From the NCBI GenBank assembly GCA_023382385.1, contig JAHDVH010000001.1, positions 491,611 through 555,610 on the forward strand: a DNA stretch of 64,000 nt, read 5' to 3'. Source of the stretch: a bacterium (GTDB lineage: Bacteria; Electryoneota; RPQS01). The notes under the pieces were generated by a model. That model was not told the origin of the DNA. It searched no databases and saw only the letters and a list, made by a program, of their open reading frames with translations. Made by a program: the position numbers and the translations under genes. Shown piece after piece: positions 43,276-52,352 of this stretch (the first letter of the stretch is position 1; every line of letters starts with the position of its first letter).

Positions 43276-43300
43276 CCGTCGCGTAAGTCATTGTGCTTCG

Positions 43301-43636
43301 CTACGCCGCGCAGTGCACGCAATTTCTCGTCTCTGGCATCAAGAGAATCCGCTTGAACGGAATTGGATTGCCACATCTGACGCAAAGCCCGAAGTTCTCC
43401 TCTTCCATCCGCGAGAGCGCGTTCCGCAAATCAATCTGACGCTCTTTGGCCATCCTCAACCCCGCTTCATTGATGCTCTTGCTATTTATCGCTTCCATGC
43501 GCGAAATCCGGCCAATCGAATTCTCCAATGGAATAGGCTTGACCAACTCTTCTAATCGCGCGATCTCCTGCTCAATTTCTACGAGCTGAGCTTCAATCAG
43601 CGTACGTAACTCGGCCTTCTGTTCAGGTGTGAGCAT
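43301..43636 (-). CDS. DksA/TraR family C4 zinc-finger protein
   Basis: 111 residues: an N-terminal coiled coil (LIEAQLVEIEQEIARLEELV) and a C-terminal zinc finger CVRCG-x-PIPFKRILLMPETRNCVHC with two CxxC pairs. The fold resembles DksA, which enters the RNA polymerase secondary channel and works with ppGpp, but it is shorter than E. coli DksA (151) and the coiled-coil tip acidic DxxDxA motif is not clear. It is second in a two-gene unit after an e(P4)-type phosphatase, two bases away. Confidence 0.9.
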   Translation of the reverse strand: MLTPEQKAELRTLIEAQLVEIEQEIARLEELVKPIPLENSIGRISRMEAINSKSINEAGLRMAKERQIDLRNALSRMEEENFGLCVRCGNPIPFKRILLMPETRNCVHCAA

Positions 43637-43638
43637 TG

Positions 43639-44469
43639 TTATCTTGCCGGCTTCAGCGCATCATACTTCTTCTTCAGCGCCGCGCTGTCGCTTAGGGAGT
43701 TATCAAAGTTCAAGAGCGCTCGTTCCCATGATCCGTAGGCCGGATTTGGAAGCATCAGCCACCGCGTCCCCCACCATGCCATATAGTCCTTGGCCAGCCG
43801 TTCACGCTCATCCGGAGTCTCTTGGTATCCGATGAAGTCGCCAAGATTGTCGCCCGCCATCTGCACGATCCGATGCGTACGAGCAATGTATTCACGGCGT
43901 GCGCTCTTGTCTGAACCCCACCCCTCGCGCTCACCTTTGGAAAGCACCTGTTCGGCCGTCGCGGTTTGCGGAAAACCCTGCGCTCTAAGATTCCTCCACG
44001 TACAGTCATCGAGTTTAACGTCCCGATTCGTCACGTAGAACACAGCCACGCCCCGCCGGTCCGCCTCTCGCAGGTACTCAAGCGCGCCCGGCATTGCCAC
44101 AGCCTTCTCCTCAAAGCACCACTCATCCCATCCGTCCGGATAACTTTTCTTGTCGAGAATCAGCCTGGCCTCGTAAGCAGAATTGTCAAGCACCGTCTCA
44201 TCGCAGTCAACGATGATTGCAGGCGGCTTCATCCCGAACGGCGGTTTCTGTTCTGCCGAAGCCGTCCACCCCGTATCAGCCAATGCCCGCTCAAGGGCGT
44301 CCAAAGCCCCGAGATAGACCGTTTCGCATGCGGCATAGTATTCAGCAGATCGCTGCATCCACAGCACGCTGTGCAGCAACTCATGCGTCTGGCGGTGATA
44401 GACGTACGGCTTCGACCCCGCACAGCCGATCAAGATGGCTCCAACTAACAAAAGAACAGCGTATCGCAT
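43639..44469 (-). CDS. e(P4)-family acid phosphatase/5'-nucleotidase lipoprotein
   Basis: 276 residues with a lipobox (VGAILIGCAG, Cys at 16). The HAD/DDDD motif IIVDCDETVLDNS holds nucleophile and acid Asp; VFYVTNRD and MAGDNLGDF supply the other conserved parts. Relatives such as Haemophilus e(P4) release phosphate from nucleotides at the outer membrane so nucleosides can be taken up. The predicted place is the periplasm, lipid-anchored. Confidence 0.93.
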   Translation of the reverse strand: MRYAVLLLVGAILIGCAGSKPYVYHRQTHELLHSVLWMQRSAEYYAACETVYLGALDALERALADTGWTASAEQKPPFGMKPPAIIVDCDETVLDNSAYEARLILDKKSYPDGWDEWCFEEKAVAMPGALEYLREADRRGVAVFYVTNRDVKLDDCTWRNLRAQGFPQTATAEQVLSKGEREGWGSDKSARREYIARTHRIVQMAGDNLGDFIGYQETPDERERLAKDYMAWWGTRWLMLPNPAYGSWERALLNFDNSLSDSAALKKKYDALKPAR

Positions 44470-44563
44470 CGATCATTCCTCAAATGTGTCTCACACAAGT
44501 AGCCAAAATCAAAGATGAAAGGCAACCCCTTCTCTTCACTTCCTGTCAACTCTGCGCTCCTTA

Positions 44564-44591
44564 GAAAAAAACCCCCGCCGAGCGGCGGGGG
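44564..44591 (-). terminator. Intrinsic terminator of the alpha operon (after rplQ)
   Basis: GC-rich stem CCCCCGCC/GGCGGGGG (44572-44579 with 44584-44591) with a GAGC loop and seven T on the minus strand, 24 bases after rplQ. It closes the ribosomal gene block. Confidence 0.92.
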
Positions 44592-44615
44592 CCTTAAAAT
44601 CAATCAATCCAAAGA

Positions 44616-45047
44616 TTAAGCAGCGGACTTCTTAGACTTCTTCGCTGGCTTCTTCTCTTCTGCAGCAGGAGCCGGAGCCGTCACTGCACCTTCATAACCC
44701 ACCAATTCAATGATGGCCAACGGTGCGGCATCACCCAGACGCGGCCCAAGCTTGATAATCCGCGTGTAGCCGCCCGGACGATCCGCCATCTTCGGCGCGA
44801 TATCGTCAAACAGCGTCGAAATAGCAGACTTCCGCGAGCAGAAGCGTGCCACGTCACGACGCGCCGCCAGCGTGCCCGACTTGGCTTTGGTAATCAACTT
44901 CTCGGCAAACGGCCGGAGTTCCCGCGCCTTGCCCAAAGTCGTCTTGATTCGTTTATGCTCAAACAGCTCCTGCGTCAAATTGCCCAGCAGCGCCTTCTTG
45001 TGGCTGGACGAACGCGAGAGCTGACGGCCCTTATTGAGATGTCTCAT
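44616..45047 (-). CDS. rplQ: 50S ribosomal protein L17
   Basis: 143 residues. The core ([20 protein letters not shown], then [16 protein letters not shown]) is typical and of usual length near 117. A tail of about 25 residues rich in Ala, Pro, Glu and Lys ([20 protein letters not shown]) is an extension. The start overlaps the rpoA stop by four bases. Last gene of the alpha operon. Confidence 0.97.
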   Translation of the reverse strand: MRHLNKGRQLSRSSSHKKALLGNLTQELFEHKRIKTTLGKARELRPFAEKLITKAKSGTLAARRDVARFCSRKSAISTLFDDIAPKMADRPGGYTRIIKLGPRLGDAAPLAIIELVGYEGAVTAPAPAAEEKKPAKKSKKSAA

Positions 45048-46036
45048 TTCTTTTCGAGTTCAGGAGAGAGATACTTATCAACGTCCATGCCGAAGTGCAG
45101 GGACTTGGTCTTCAAAATTTCGTTCAATTCGATCAGCGACTTGCGGCCGAAATTCTTGAAACGCAGCATTTCATTTTCATCGCGACGCACAAGATCGGCA
45201 ATCGTGCGGATCTTCGCTTCCTTCAGACAGTTCGCACTGCGCACCGAAAGCTCAAGATCTTCAACCGGCTTGCGGAGCAGTTTCCGAATCTGCAACGTCT
45301 CTTCGTCGATATCTTCGTCGTCGTCCTTCTCAGGCTTCATGTCGAAGTTGATGAAGAGTTGAATATGGTCGCGCATGATGCGGCCAGCACTCGACAGCGC
45401 ATCTTCCGGCGTAATCGAACCGTCGGTCCAGATTTCAAGGATCAGCTTCTCGTAGTCCGTGCGCTGCCCGACGCGCGTATTTTCGATCGTGTAGGTCACG
45501 TTCCGAATCGGCGAATAGATCGCGTCGAGCGGAATCGTTCCAATCGGTGCGTCGGAGGGGCGATTTTCTTCAGCGGGCACGTAGCCGCGACCCTTCTTGA
45601 TCGTCAGCTCGACCTTCACCTCTGCTTCACTGTTCAGTGTGGCGATGTGATGATCGGGATTCAGAATTTCGAAATCGTTATTGCCGATCTGCAGGTCGCG
45701 AGCCGAAAACTCCTTTGGGCCCTTCAGATGAACAAAAATCTTGTCAGGCTTCTTGTTCAGGAGCTTGAAGCGCACACCCTTCAGATTCAGAATCATCTCG
45801 GTGACGTCCTCGGAAATGCCGTGGATCGTCGAAAACTCGTGCAGCACGCCGTCAATCTTAAGGGTGACGATAGCCGCACCCTGCAATGATGAAATCAGAA
45901 CCCGACGGAGGCTGTTGCCAATCGTGACTCCATAGCCACGCTCAAGAGGCTGGACGATGAATTTGCCATAGGTATCTGTATGGGTAGATTCATCAATCTC
46001 CACCGCTTCCGGCATCTGGAAGTTCAAACCGTTCAT
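45044..46036 (-). CDS. rpoA: DNA-directed RNA polymerase alpha subunit
   Basis: 330 residues from the ATG at 46036, which has the site GAGGAG five bases upstream; an in-frame start 14 codons earlier would overlap rpsD. The N-terminal dimerisation domain ([16 protein letters not shown]-like [16 protein letters not shown]) and the C-terminal domain ([33 protein letters not shown]) that binds UP elements and activators are both intact. A Glu/Asp-rich linker joins them. Confidence 0.97.
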   Translation of the reverse strand: MNGLNFQMPEAVEIDESTHTDTYGKFIVQPLERGYGVTIGNSLRRVLISSLQGAAIVTLKIDGVLHEFSTIHGISEDVTEMILNLKGVRFKLLNKKPDKIFVHLKGPKEFSARDLQIGNNDFEILNPDHHIATLNSEAEVKVELTIKKGRGYVPAEENRPSDAPIGTIPLDAIYSPIRNVTYTIENTRVGQRTDYEKLILEIWTDGSITPEDALSSAGRIMRDHIQLFINFDMKPEKDDDEDIDEETLQIRKLLRKPVEDLELSVRSANCLKEAKIRTIADLVRRDENEMLRFKNFGRKSLIELNEILKTKSLHFGMDVDKYLSPELEKK

Positions 46037-46055
46037 GGGTCTCCTCGAGGAAAAA

Positions 46056-46685
46056 TTAACGCGAGTAGAGTTCGACAACCAACTGTTCGTTGGCTTCGAA
46101 CGGAATGTCGTTGCGCGCCGGCGGACCGAGGAAGAGACCTTCCATTTTCGCGCGATCGACTTCCAAATTCGGCATCATTTTGCCGTGTGCCGCGAGCTGC
46201 ATCGCAGAGTGAATCGCTTCCATCTTGCGGGAACGTTCACGTACTTTGATGCGATCGTTTGCCTTGAGGATGTACGAGGGAATATTGACTTTCTTGCCAT
46301 TCACCTGAAAATGTGCGTGAACCACGAGCTGGCGAGCCTGACGGCGCGTCGCTGCGAAACCCAGACGGTAGACAACATTGTCGAGTCTGCTTTCGAGCAT
46401 TCCCATCAAGTTTTCGCCGGTAACACCTTTCTGCCGTTGCGCAACCGTGAAGAAACGGTGGAACTGCCGCTCAAGCAATCCGTATGATTCACGGATCTTC
46501 TGCTTTTCGAGCAACTGCCGACCGTATTCCGAAATTTTTGCGCGACGGTTACGACCGTGCATCCCGGGAGGATAGCCCTTCTTATCGAACGCCGACTTAC
46601 CGTTGCGCACACGTTGACCCTTAAGATACAACTGCGCGCCAACGCGGCGACAGATCTTATCCGTGGGACCGCGATTTCTTGCCAT
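46056..46685 (-). CDS. rpsD: 30S ribosomal protein S4
   Basis: 209 residues, usual length. It starts ARNRGPTDKICRRVGAQLYL and has the S4 RNA-binding fold (LESRLDNVVYRLGFAATRRQARQLV). No zinc-type Cys set at the N terminus (C-minus form with a single Cys). It is a primary 16S rRNA binder and in E. coli represses the alpha operon. Confidence 0.98.
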   Translation of the reverse strand: MARNRGPTDKICRRVGAQLYLKGQRVRNGKSAFDKKGYPPGMHGRNRRAKISEYGRQLLEKQKIRESYGLLERQFHRFFTVAQRQKGVTGENLMGMLESRLDNVVYRLGFAATRRQARQLVVHAHFQVNGKKVNIPSYILKANDRIKVRERSRKMEAIHSAMQLAAHGKMMPNLEVDRAKMEGLFLGPPARNDIPFEANEQLVVELYSR

Positions 46686-46727
46686 AGATTGAAAAGTTTA
46701 TGAGTTTAGAGATTTGAAAACAACCGA

Positions 46728-47117
46728 TTATACGCGGCGGCGCTTGGGCGGACGACAACCGTTATGCGGCAACGGCGTCACGTCGCGAATTGTAGAAATG
46801 GATAAACCCGATGCGGCGATCGCGCGGACGGCACCATCGCGTCCACCGCCCGGACCGCGCACTTCGACAGAAACCTTTTTTAGACCGAGCGCCATCGCGG
46901 CTTTGACCGCGTTGTCGGTAGCAAGCTGCGCGGCAAACGGCGTGTTCTTGCGCGAGCCGCGCAAGCCCATCTTGCCGGCCGAAGCCCAGGAAATCGTGTT
47001 GCCGTAGTTGTCCGTAACCGTAATCAGCGTGTTATTGAATGAAGACTTGACGTGCACGACGCCCGTGTCTTCAACACGTTCCTTCTTACGCTTACCCTTC
47101 TTCTTCGATGTTGCCAA
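46728..47117 (-). CDS. rpsK: 30S ribosomal protein S11
   Basis: 129 residues; basic start ([17 protein letters not shown]), then [16 protein letters not shown] and the C-terminal [15 protein letters not shown]. It lies in the platform of the small subunit, near the mRNA exit. Separated from rpsD by 42 bases. Confidence 0.98.
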   Translation of the reverse strand: MATSKKKGKRKKERVEDTGVVHVKSSFNNTLITVTDNYGNTISWASAGKMGLRGSRKNTPFAAQLATDNAVKAAMALGLKKVSVEVRGPGGGRDGAVRAIAASGLSISTIRDVTPLPHNGCRPPKRRRV

Positions 47118-47165
47118 GCTTTATGCTCCGTAAGGAAATCTTAAGTTCGACTGGACGAGGGCGGC

Positions 47166-47537
47166 CTACTTGCCCTTCTTCTTGACCATCAGGTTCTTCT
47201 TGCGGCCCTTGCGCGTACGCGAGTTATTCTTCGTATTCTGACCGCGCACAGGGAGGCCCTTGCGATGGCGCAGGCCGCGATAGCAGCCGACGTCCATCAG
47301 GCGCTTAATACTCATCTGGATTTCCGAGCGCAGCGGACCTTCCAGCTTAAGCTCGGCGATAACCGCGCGAATTGCGGCGAGCTCATCGTCGCTTAACTGG
47401 TGCGTGCGCTTATTCCAGTCAACATTGCACTGCGTGAGAATACGCTGCGCCGTCGGCCGGCCGATACCGAAAACATAGGTTAGGGCGATTTCGATGCGCT
47501 TGTCGCGCGGGACATCTACGCCTGCAAAACGAGCCAT
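47166..47537 (-). CDS. rpsM: 30S ribosomal protein S13
   Basis: 123 residues. [19 protein letters not shown] and the C-terminal basic tail ([17 protein letters not shown]), which reaches the P-site tRNA, are typical. It contacts L5 and L31 in the intersubunit bridge. Confidence 0.98.
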   Translation of the reverse strand: MARFAGVDVPRDKRIEIALTYVFGIGRPTAQRILTQCNVDWNKRTHQLSDDELAAIRAVIAELKLEGPLRSEIQMSIKRLMDVGCYRGLRHRKGLPVRGQNTKNNSRTRKGRKKNLMVKKKGK

Positions 47538-47566
47538 GAACGAATTCCGGGGTTAGGGCGCGGGCG

Positions 47567-47683
47567 TTAGCCCTGACGCTGCTTGTGTTTCTTAATACGG
47601 GAGCACACGACGTAGATGCGGCCGCGACGGCGGACGATCTTGCAATGCTCGCAAATCTTCTTGACGGACGTACGGACTTTCAT
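47567..47683 (-). CDS. rpmJ: 50S ribosomal protein L36
   Basis: 38 residues, short and easily missed. It reads [20 protein letters not shown] and onward, with zinc ligands CEHC, a further Cys in YVVCSR and His in KKHKQRQG. This is the zinc-binding (C+) form, 38 residues as in most bacteria. It sits in its canonical place between infA and rpsM. Confidence 0.96.
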   Translation of the reverse strand: MKVRTSVKKICEHCKIVRRRGRIYVVCSRIKKHKQRQG

Positions 47684-47704
47684 GATATTGAATCTGTCGC
47701 CGGG

Positions 47705-47923
47705 TTATTTGTAGCGGTACGTGATTCGCCCGCGGTTGAGATCATAAGGAGACAATTCCACGCTGACCTTGTCACCGGGCAGAATCTTGATAAAATGCAT
47801 GCGCATTTTGCCCGAAATGTGACAGAGAACTTTGTGCCCGTTTTCCAATACCACACGGAATGTAGCGTTGGGCAGGCATTCCTCAATCACACCGTCAACC
47901 TTAATGGATTGTTCTTTAGAAAT
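47705..47923 (-). CDS. infA: Translation initiation factor IF-1, apparent ATT start
   Basis: 72 residues when started at the ATT at 47923-47921, giving [18 protein letters not shown] after the initiator. This aligns without gaps to the family start (SKED-I-V-GTVIEALPN) and gives the standard length. No ATG, GTG or TTG exists in frame between the upstream map stop and this codon. The only standard in-frame start, the GTG at 47890, would delete the first conserved strand (61 residues). AGAGG lies seven bases before the ATT. The OB fold is otherwise perfect ([36 protein letters not shown]). IF-1 binds the A site during initiation. Confidence 0.92.
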   Translation of the reverse strand: MSKEQSIKVDGVIEECLPNATFRVVLENGHKVLCHISGKMRMHFIKILPGDKVSVELSPYDLNRGRITYRYK

Positions 47924-47937
47924 GCGAAACCTCTGAT

Positions 47938-48696
47938 CTATAAAACTGTCAATACTTCAGCGGTGCCGTCGGTCACGACCAGCGTGTGCTCAAAGTGTGC
48001 CGCCGGCTTGCGGTCGCGAGTCAGCACATCCCAGTCGCCAATCATATCCACTTCCGGGCCGCCCATTGCGATCATCGGTTCGATCGCCAAAACCATGTTC
48101 TTTCTGAGAACCGGGCCTCTTCCCGGAGCACCGTAATTCGGAACCTGCGGATCTTCCCACAGGCTCTTTCCAATGCCGTGACCTACAAGCTCACGAATCA
48201 CCGAAAATCCGTGTTTCTCCGCGTGCGTCTGAACCGCATGCCCTATGTTGGAGAGTCTCGCGCCGGCTTTCACCTCGGCAATCGCCAGATCCAGACACTC
48301 GCGCGTGATGCGAACCAGTTCCAGTCCGCGCGGCTCAACATTACCAATTGCGTAACTGCGGGCACTGTCGGAATAATACCCTTGATAAATCACGCCGATA
48401 TCGAGGCCGATAATCTGCCCGCTCTCAATCGTACGTCCGCGCGGCATTCCGTGAACGATTTCCGCGTCTATTGAGAAACAAACTGAGTATGGAAATCGCG
48501 CTCCGTCCGCATTGGGGTGGTTCTTGAACGCGGGAATCGCACCCTGCGAACGAATCGTCTCTTCGACAACACGATCCACCTCATCGGCATTCGTCCCTTC
48601 GCGCATCAACGGTTCCGCAGCTTCAAATGCGCCAGCCAGTATCTTTCCGGCCTTGCGCATCAAGCGCAGTTCCGCTTCCGACTTAATATGAATCAT
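47938..48696 (-). CDS. map: Methionine aminopeptidase, type I
   Basis: 252 residues. The metal ligands lie in [18 protein letters not shown] (two Asp), the [11 protein letters not shown] His and later Glu in LAIEPMI and FEHTLVV. It removes the initiator Met from new proteins. No N-terminal zinc SH3-like extension, so it is the short type Ia form. The start overlaps the adk stop by four bases. Confidence 0.97.
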   Translation of the reverse strand: MIHIKSEAELRLMRKAGKILAGAFEAAEPLMREGTNADEVDRVVEETIRSQGAIPAFKNHPNADGARFPYSVCFSIDAEIVHGMPRGRTIESGQIIGLDIGVIYQGYYSDSARSYAIGNVEPRGLELVRITRECLDLAIAEVKAGARLSNIGHAVQTHAEKHGFSVIRELVGHGIGKSLWEDPQVPNYGAPGRGPVLRKNMVLAIEPMIAMGGPEVDMIGDWDVLTRDRKPAAHFEHTLVVTDGTAEVLTVL

Positions 48697-49379
48697 TCTG
48701 TTGCGCTGTCAAGCTCGATGGCGATCCGAGCATAAACTTCATTGGTTGTACCGACGCCGGAAACGGTCTTCAACGCGCGCTTCCGCCGATAGTACTCAAG
48801 AAGAGGTGAAGTCTTCTCGCGATAGATGGCTAACCGTCTCTGTACCGTTTCGGGATGGTCATCCTCCCGCAGCACGACATTCGGAGTTTTGCCGTCGGGA
48901 CATTGATGCGCCGTGAGCGCGTTCTTGTCAAGATTGAGATTGAACGTCGCACCGCAAGTGGTGCAAACCCGCCGGGAAGCCAAGCGCTCTACTATCAGCG
49001 CATCAGGAACGTCGATTGATATCACCAATGGCGGTGGCAAATCGAACTCGGCCAGCAACTTCTCCAGTGCGTCCGCCTGCGGGATCGTTCGAGGAAATCC
49101 GTCCAGGACAGCCCCGCGTGCCGTATCTGGTTTGTCAAGCCTACCGCGGACCAATTCAATGAGCAAGTCGTCCGAGACCAACTCGCCCCTGTCCATCGTC
49201 TCCCGCACCTGATTCCCTAACTCCGTTCCCGCCGCAATCTCGGCACGCAGGATGTCTCCGGTACTGATTTGCGGAATCTTCAGAGCCTCGGCAAGCTTCT
49301 TAGCCTGCGTGCCCTTCCCTACCCCCACCGCGCCGAGCAGGACGATCGAATAGCGGGTTACGGCGAGTCCGGGACACAC
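48693..49379 (-). CDS. adk: Adenylate kinase
   Basis: 228 residues from a GTG five bases after secY. It has the long LID of the zinc type (RRVCTTCGATFNLN, with a later HQCPDG giving a third Cys and a possible Asp). The NMP-binding part STGDILRAEI and GFPRTIPQAD are standard. The P-loop reads GAVGVGKGTQ, with Val in place of the near-invariant Pro and of the usual Ala, though the Walker A pattern is kept. It balances ATP, ADP and AMP. Confidence 0.95.
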   Translation of the reverse strand: MCPGLAVTRYSIVLLGAVGVGKGTQAKKLAEALKIPQISTGDILRAEIAAGTELGNQVRETMDRGELVSDDLLIELVRGRLDKPDTARGAVLDGFPRTIPQADALEKLLAEFDLPPPLVISIDVPDALIVERLASRRVCTTCGATFNLNLDKNALTAHQCPDGKTPNVVLREDDHPETVQRRLAIYREKTSPLLEYYRRKRALKTVSGVGTTNEVYARIAIELDSATE

Positions 49380-49384
49380 AATGC

Positions 49385-50713
49385 TTACATTCTGCGGCGG
49401 CCCCGAATTCGGCCTGACTTCATCAAGCCGTCATAGTGCCGCATAACAAGGTGCGATTCAATCTGTTGAAGCGTATCCAGCGCGACGCCGACGATAATCA
49501 GCAGGCCGGTTCCGCCAAAGAACTGGGCAACATTGTAAGACACGCCGAATTGCCGAATCACGATCGTCGGCATCATGGCGATCAAGCCAAGTGCAATGGC
49601 ACCCGGCAGAGTCACTTTCGACAGGATGTTGTCAATGAAATCGGACGTCTGCTTGCCCGGTCGAATTCCCGGAATGAAGCCGCCGTTCTTCTTCATATTG
49701 TCGGCCAGATCCACCGGGTTCAGAATAATGGCCGTGTAGAAGTACGTGAAGAAGACGATCAGCAGGAAGGTCATCGTCGAGTAGACGAAGCTCTCCACTC
49801 CAAATGCTTGCGTCAGCGCATCGCGGAACCCGCCCTCGGGAAGGAACGTCGCGACTGACGATGGGATGAACATAATCGACTGCGCGAAGATGATCGGCAT
49901 CACGCCTGCGGAATTCACACGCAGCGGAATATGCGTCGACACGCCGCCGTACTGTTTTCTGCCGACGTTTCGCTTAGCGTATTGAACCGGAATCTTCCGG
50001 ACACCCTGCGTCAACACGACGACGAATGCCGTAATCGCAAACAGCATCACGGCAAACACGGCTTCCATCACGATGTGCCGCGTACCGGTTGATACCATCG
50101 TGTATTCTTCGATGATTGCGGACGGCAGCGTGTTGATGATGCCGACCATAATAATCAGGGAAATACCGTTGCCGATTCCTCGCTCAGTGATCTGCTCGCC
50201 CAACCACATGATGAAAGTGGTTCCTGCGGCAAGTGTGATCATCGTCAGCAGGTTGAAGCCCAATCCGGGGTTCGGCACAACGGGAGTTCCCGAAGCAGCG
50301 ACGAGTCTGGTCAGGAACACCGACACACCACCGGCCTGCAGCGCGGCGAGGATCACGGTTCCGTAACGGGTCAACTGCGTAATCTTCTTGCGGCCCTCCT
50401 CACCTTCCTTCTGGAGCTTCTGGAAGTAAGGTACCACCGATCCCATCAGCTGGAAGATAATGGAGGCCGAAATATACGGCATGATTCCCAGAGCGAAGAT
50501 CGTAGCGCGCTCAAAGGCACCGCCGACGAACATGTCATACATCCCGAACAGGGTTGTTCGGTTCTGATCCATGAACTCGCCCAGGGCGCTGGCATTTATG
50601 CCGGCCAGCGGAACGTGACCGCCGATGCGATACACGAACAGAATGAGCAGCGTAAACAGAATTCTGTCACGAAGCTCAGGGATTTTGAAAATGTTTGCGA
50701 AACGATCGAGCAT
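49385..50713 (-). CDS. secY: Protein translocase subunit SecY
   Basis: 442 residues from the ATG at 50713, which overlaps the rplO stop (TGATG). It has ten predicted transmembrane segments, the plug region after TM1 (GGHVPLAGINASALGEFM), and the cytoplasmic loop motif PVQYAKRNVGRKQYGGVSTH. C-terminal RIRGRRRM contacts the ribosome. It forms the inner-membrane channel with SecE and SecG. Confidence 0.98.
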   Translation of the reverse strand: MLDRFANIFKIPELRDRILFTLLILFVYRIGGHVPLAGINASALGEFMDQNRTTLFGMYDMFVGGAFERATIFALGIMPYISASIIFQLMGSVVPYFQKLQKEGEEGRKKITQLTRYGTVILAALQAGGVSVFLTRLVAASGTPVVPNPGLGFNLLTMITLAAGTTFIMWLGEQITERGIGNGISLIIMVGIINTLPSAIIEEYTMVSTGTRHIVMEAVFAVMLFAITAFVVVLTQGVRKIPVQYAKRNVGRKQYGGVSTHIPLRVNSAGVMPIIFAQSIMFIPSSVATFLPEGGFRDALTQAFGVESFVYSTMTFLLIVFFTYFYTAIILNPVDLADNMKKNGGFIPGIRPGKQTSDFIDNILSKVTLPGAIALGLIAMMPTIVIRQFGVSYNVAQFFGGTGLLIIVGVALDTLQQIESHLVMRHYDGLMKSGRIRGRRRM

Positions 50714-51150
50714 CAGGCGGAGACCACTTTGCCGCCGGCGGCGGTAATCTTCGCCGCCGCAGATTCGGACACAGCACACATCGAGATCTCGTACGCGCGA
50801 TCAGCTTCGCCCATACCCAGAATTTTCACCGATGAATGACTGTGACGAATCAACCCGGCAGCCTTCAGAGTCTCCGGAGTGACGGTCGTCTCAGATAGTT
50901 TCTTGAGATCGCGCAGGTTGACAACTTCATTGCCTTCGGCCCACACGTTGGTGAAACCGCGCTTGGGCAGACGGCGGTGAAGCGGCATCTGACCACCCTC
51001 AAAGCCGCGCTTATGCACGGACCCTGAACGCGAGTAGTAGCCCTTTTCACCTCGTCCGGCCGTTCCACCGGTGCCCGAACCCGGGCCGCGACCGAGGCGT
51101 CTTTTGGTACGAGTGGAACCTGCTGCCGGTGTAAGACGATCCAGACCCAT
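50713..51150 (-). CDS. rplO: 50S ribosomal protein L15
   Basis: 145 residues. LGRGPGSGTGGTAGRGEKGYYSRSG is the extended Gly/Arg loop that runs into 23S rRNA; the globular part follows. Overlaps both rpmD and secY by one base. Confidence 0.98.
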   Translation of the reverse strand: MGLDRLTPAAGSTRTKRRLGRGPGSGTGGTAGRGEKGYYSRSGSVHKRGFEGGQMPLHRRLPKRGFTNVWAEGNEVVNLRDLKKLSETTVTPETLKAAGLIRHSHSSVKILGMGEADRAYEISMCAVSESAAAKITAAGGKVVSA

Positions 51151-51347
51151 TAGCTCTTGGCTCCTTCGTCATGCTGCTTCCAGGTGACCATGTGCGGGAT
51201 CTTCGCGAGCATGCCACGCGTCGCTGCGTTATCGGGCAGAATGCGTGTTTCGTGCAAGCGATGAAACCCGAGCGCTTCGACAATCTTACGATGGAAGTGC
51301 GGGCGGGAAGCAGTACTGCGTGTTAATGTTACTTCAAGCTTTGCCAT
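51150..51347 (-). CDS. rpmD: 50S ribosomal protein L30
   Basis: 65 residues, normal for bacterial L30. KLEVTLTRSTASRPHFHRKI and a conserved HETRILPDNAATRGMLAKI are present; the position between rpsE and rplO is canonical. Confidence 0.96.
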   Translation of the reverse strand: MAKLEVTLTRSTASRPHFHRKIVEALGFHRLHETRILPDNAATRGMLAKIPHMVTWKQHDEGAKS

Positions 51348-51390
51348 GACTCACTATTCGAGAATGCACTCTCGTGCGTTTCGGACTTGC

Positions 51391-51936
51391 TTAGAGTGTA
51401 AAGACTTCCTGAACCGTAATACCGCGACGGGCCGCGACCATGCGGGCATCGCTCATCTCTTCCAGCGCGCGAAATACGGCTTTGACAACGTTGTGCGGAT
51501 TGTTGGTGCCCATGACTTTAGTCAATACGTCACGCACGCCCAGGCACTCCATGATCATGCGCACGGAACCACCCGCGATGACTCCGGTACCTGCAGACGC
51601 AGGGCGTAGAAAAACCTTGCCCGCTCCGAATTTACCATGCACGGAATGCGGCAGAGTCGTTCCTAAAATTGGATAGCGCTTCATTGCGCGCTTGGCCGCT
51701 TCGGTGCCTTTGCGAATGGCGTCAGAGACTTCATTGGCTTTGCCCAGACCGAAGCCTGCGCGTCCATGACCGTCACCGACGATCACGATCGCGTTAAACG
51801 AGAAGTTGCGGCCACCCTTGACGACTTTGGCTACACGATTGACCGCGACGAGTTTTTCGAGCAAGGCCTCGCCGCCCGAGTACTCGGACTGACGATCTTC
51901 GCGGTCACGGCCGCGGCGTGGATTGTTTCCGTTCAT
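51391..51936 (-). CDS. rpsE: 30S ribosomal protein S5
   Basis: 181 residues. The double-stranded RNA-binding-like N domain (VKGGRNFSFNAIVIVGDGHGRAGFG) and the C domain (AGTGVIAGGSVRMIMECLGV) are typical. A short charged N-terminal extension (NGNNPRRGRDREDRQSEY) precedes it. It helps control decoding accuracy near the A site. Confidence 0.98.
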   Translation of the reverse strand: MNGNNPRRGRDREDRQSEYSGGEALLEKLVAVNRVAKVVKGGRNFSFNAIVIVGDGHGRAGFGLGKANEVSDAIRKGTEAAKRAMKRYPILGTTLPHSVHGKFGAGKVFLRPASAGTGVIAGGSVRMIMECLGVRDVLTKVMGTNNPHNVVKAVFRALEEMSDARMVAARRGITVQEVFTL

Positions 51937-51949
51937 TTCGTACTTATGC

Positions 51950-52321
51950 TTAGAATTTCAAGCCGCCCTTGCGCGCGCCTTCGGCAATGGCCTTCACTCG
52001 GCCATGATACGGGAAGCCGTTACGGTCGAAGACGACAGCTTCAATAGAGTGCTCACGCGCCTTCTTCGCGCACAACCCGCCTACTAACTCTGCAACTTCC
52101 GACGGCTTCTTGCCGGACAGTTGATCTTTCAACTCTGGTGATAGAGACGAGACACCGAGCAGCGTGCGGCCGGCCACATCGTCCACCAGCTGCGCATACA
52201 TATGCGCGACGCTGCGATAGACAACAAGACGAGGGCGGTCGGCGGTGCCGTTGACGACTTTGCGGATGTGCAGCTTGCGGCGTACACGTGCGCGTTTGCG
52301 TATTGCGATTTTTCTGGACAC
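51950..52321 (-). CDS. rplR: 50S ribosomal protein L18
   Basis: 123 residues; basic N terminus (KIAIRKRARVRRKLHIRK) and core DRPRLVVYRSVAHMYAQL, ending in GRVKAIAEGARKGGLKF. It binds 5S rRNA with L5 and L25. Confidence 0.98.
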   Translation of the reverse strand: MSRKIAIRKRARVRRKLHIRKVVNGTADRPRLVVYRSVAHMYAQLVDDVAGRTLLGVSSLSPELKDQLSGKKPSEVAELVGGLCAKKAREHSIEAVVFDRNGFPYHGRVKAIAEGARKGGLKF

Positions 52322-52352
52322 GGAAGGTACGGCTATCTTGCCAGCTTAATGA

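Noticed and set aside
43122-43385. An 87-codon minus-strand frame over the terminator after the dksA-like gene
   Set aside because: It crosses an intrinsic terminator and overlaps the dksA-like gene in another frame; no family resemblance.
47585-48136. A 183-codon plus-strand frame over rpmJ, infA and map
   Set aside because: It covers three conserved minus-strand genes in their canonical order and shows no protein family.
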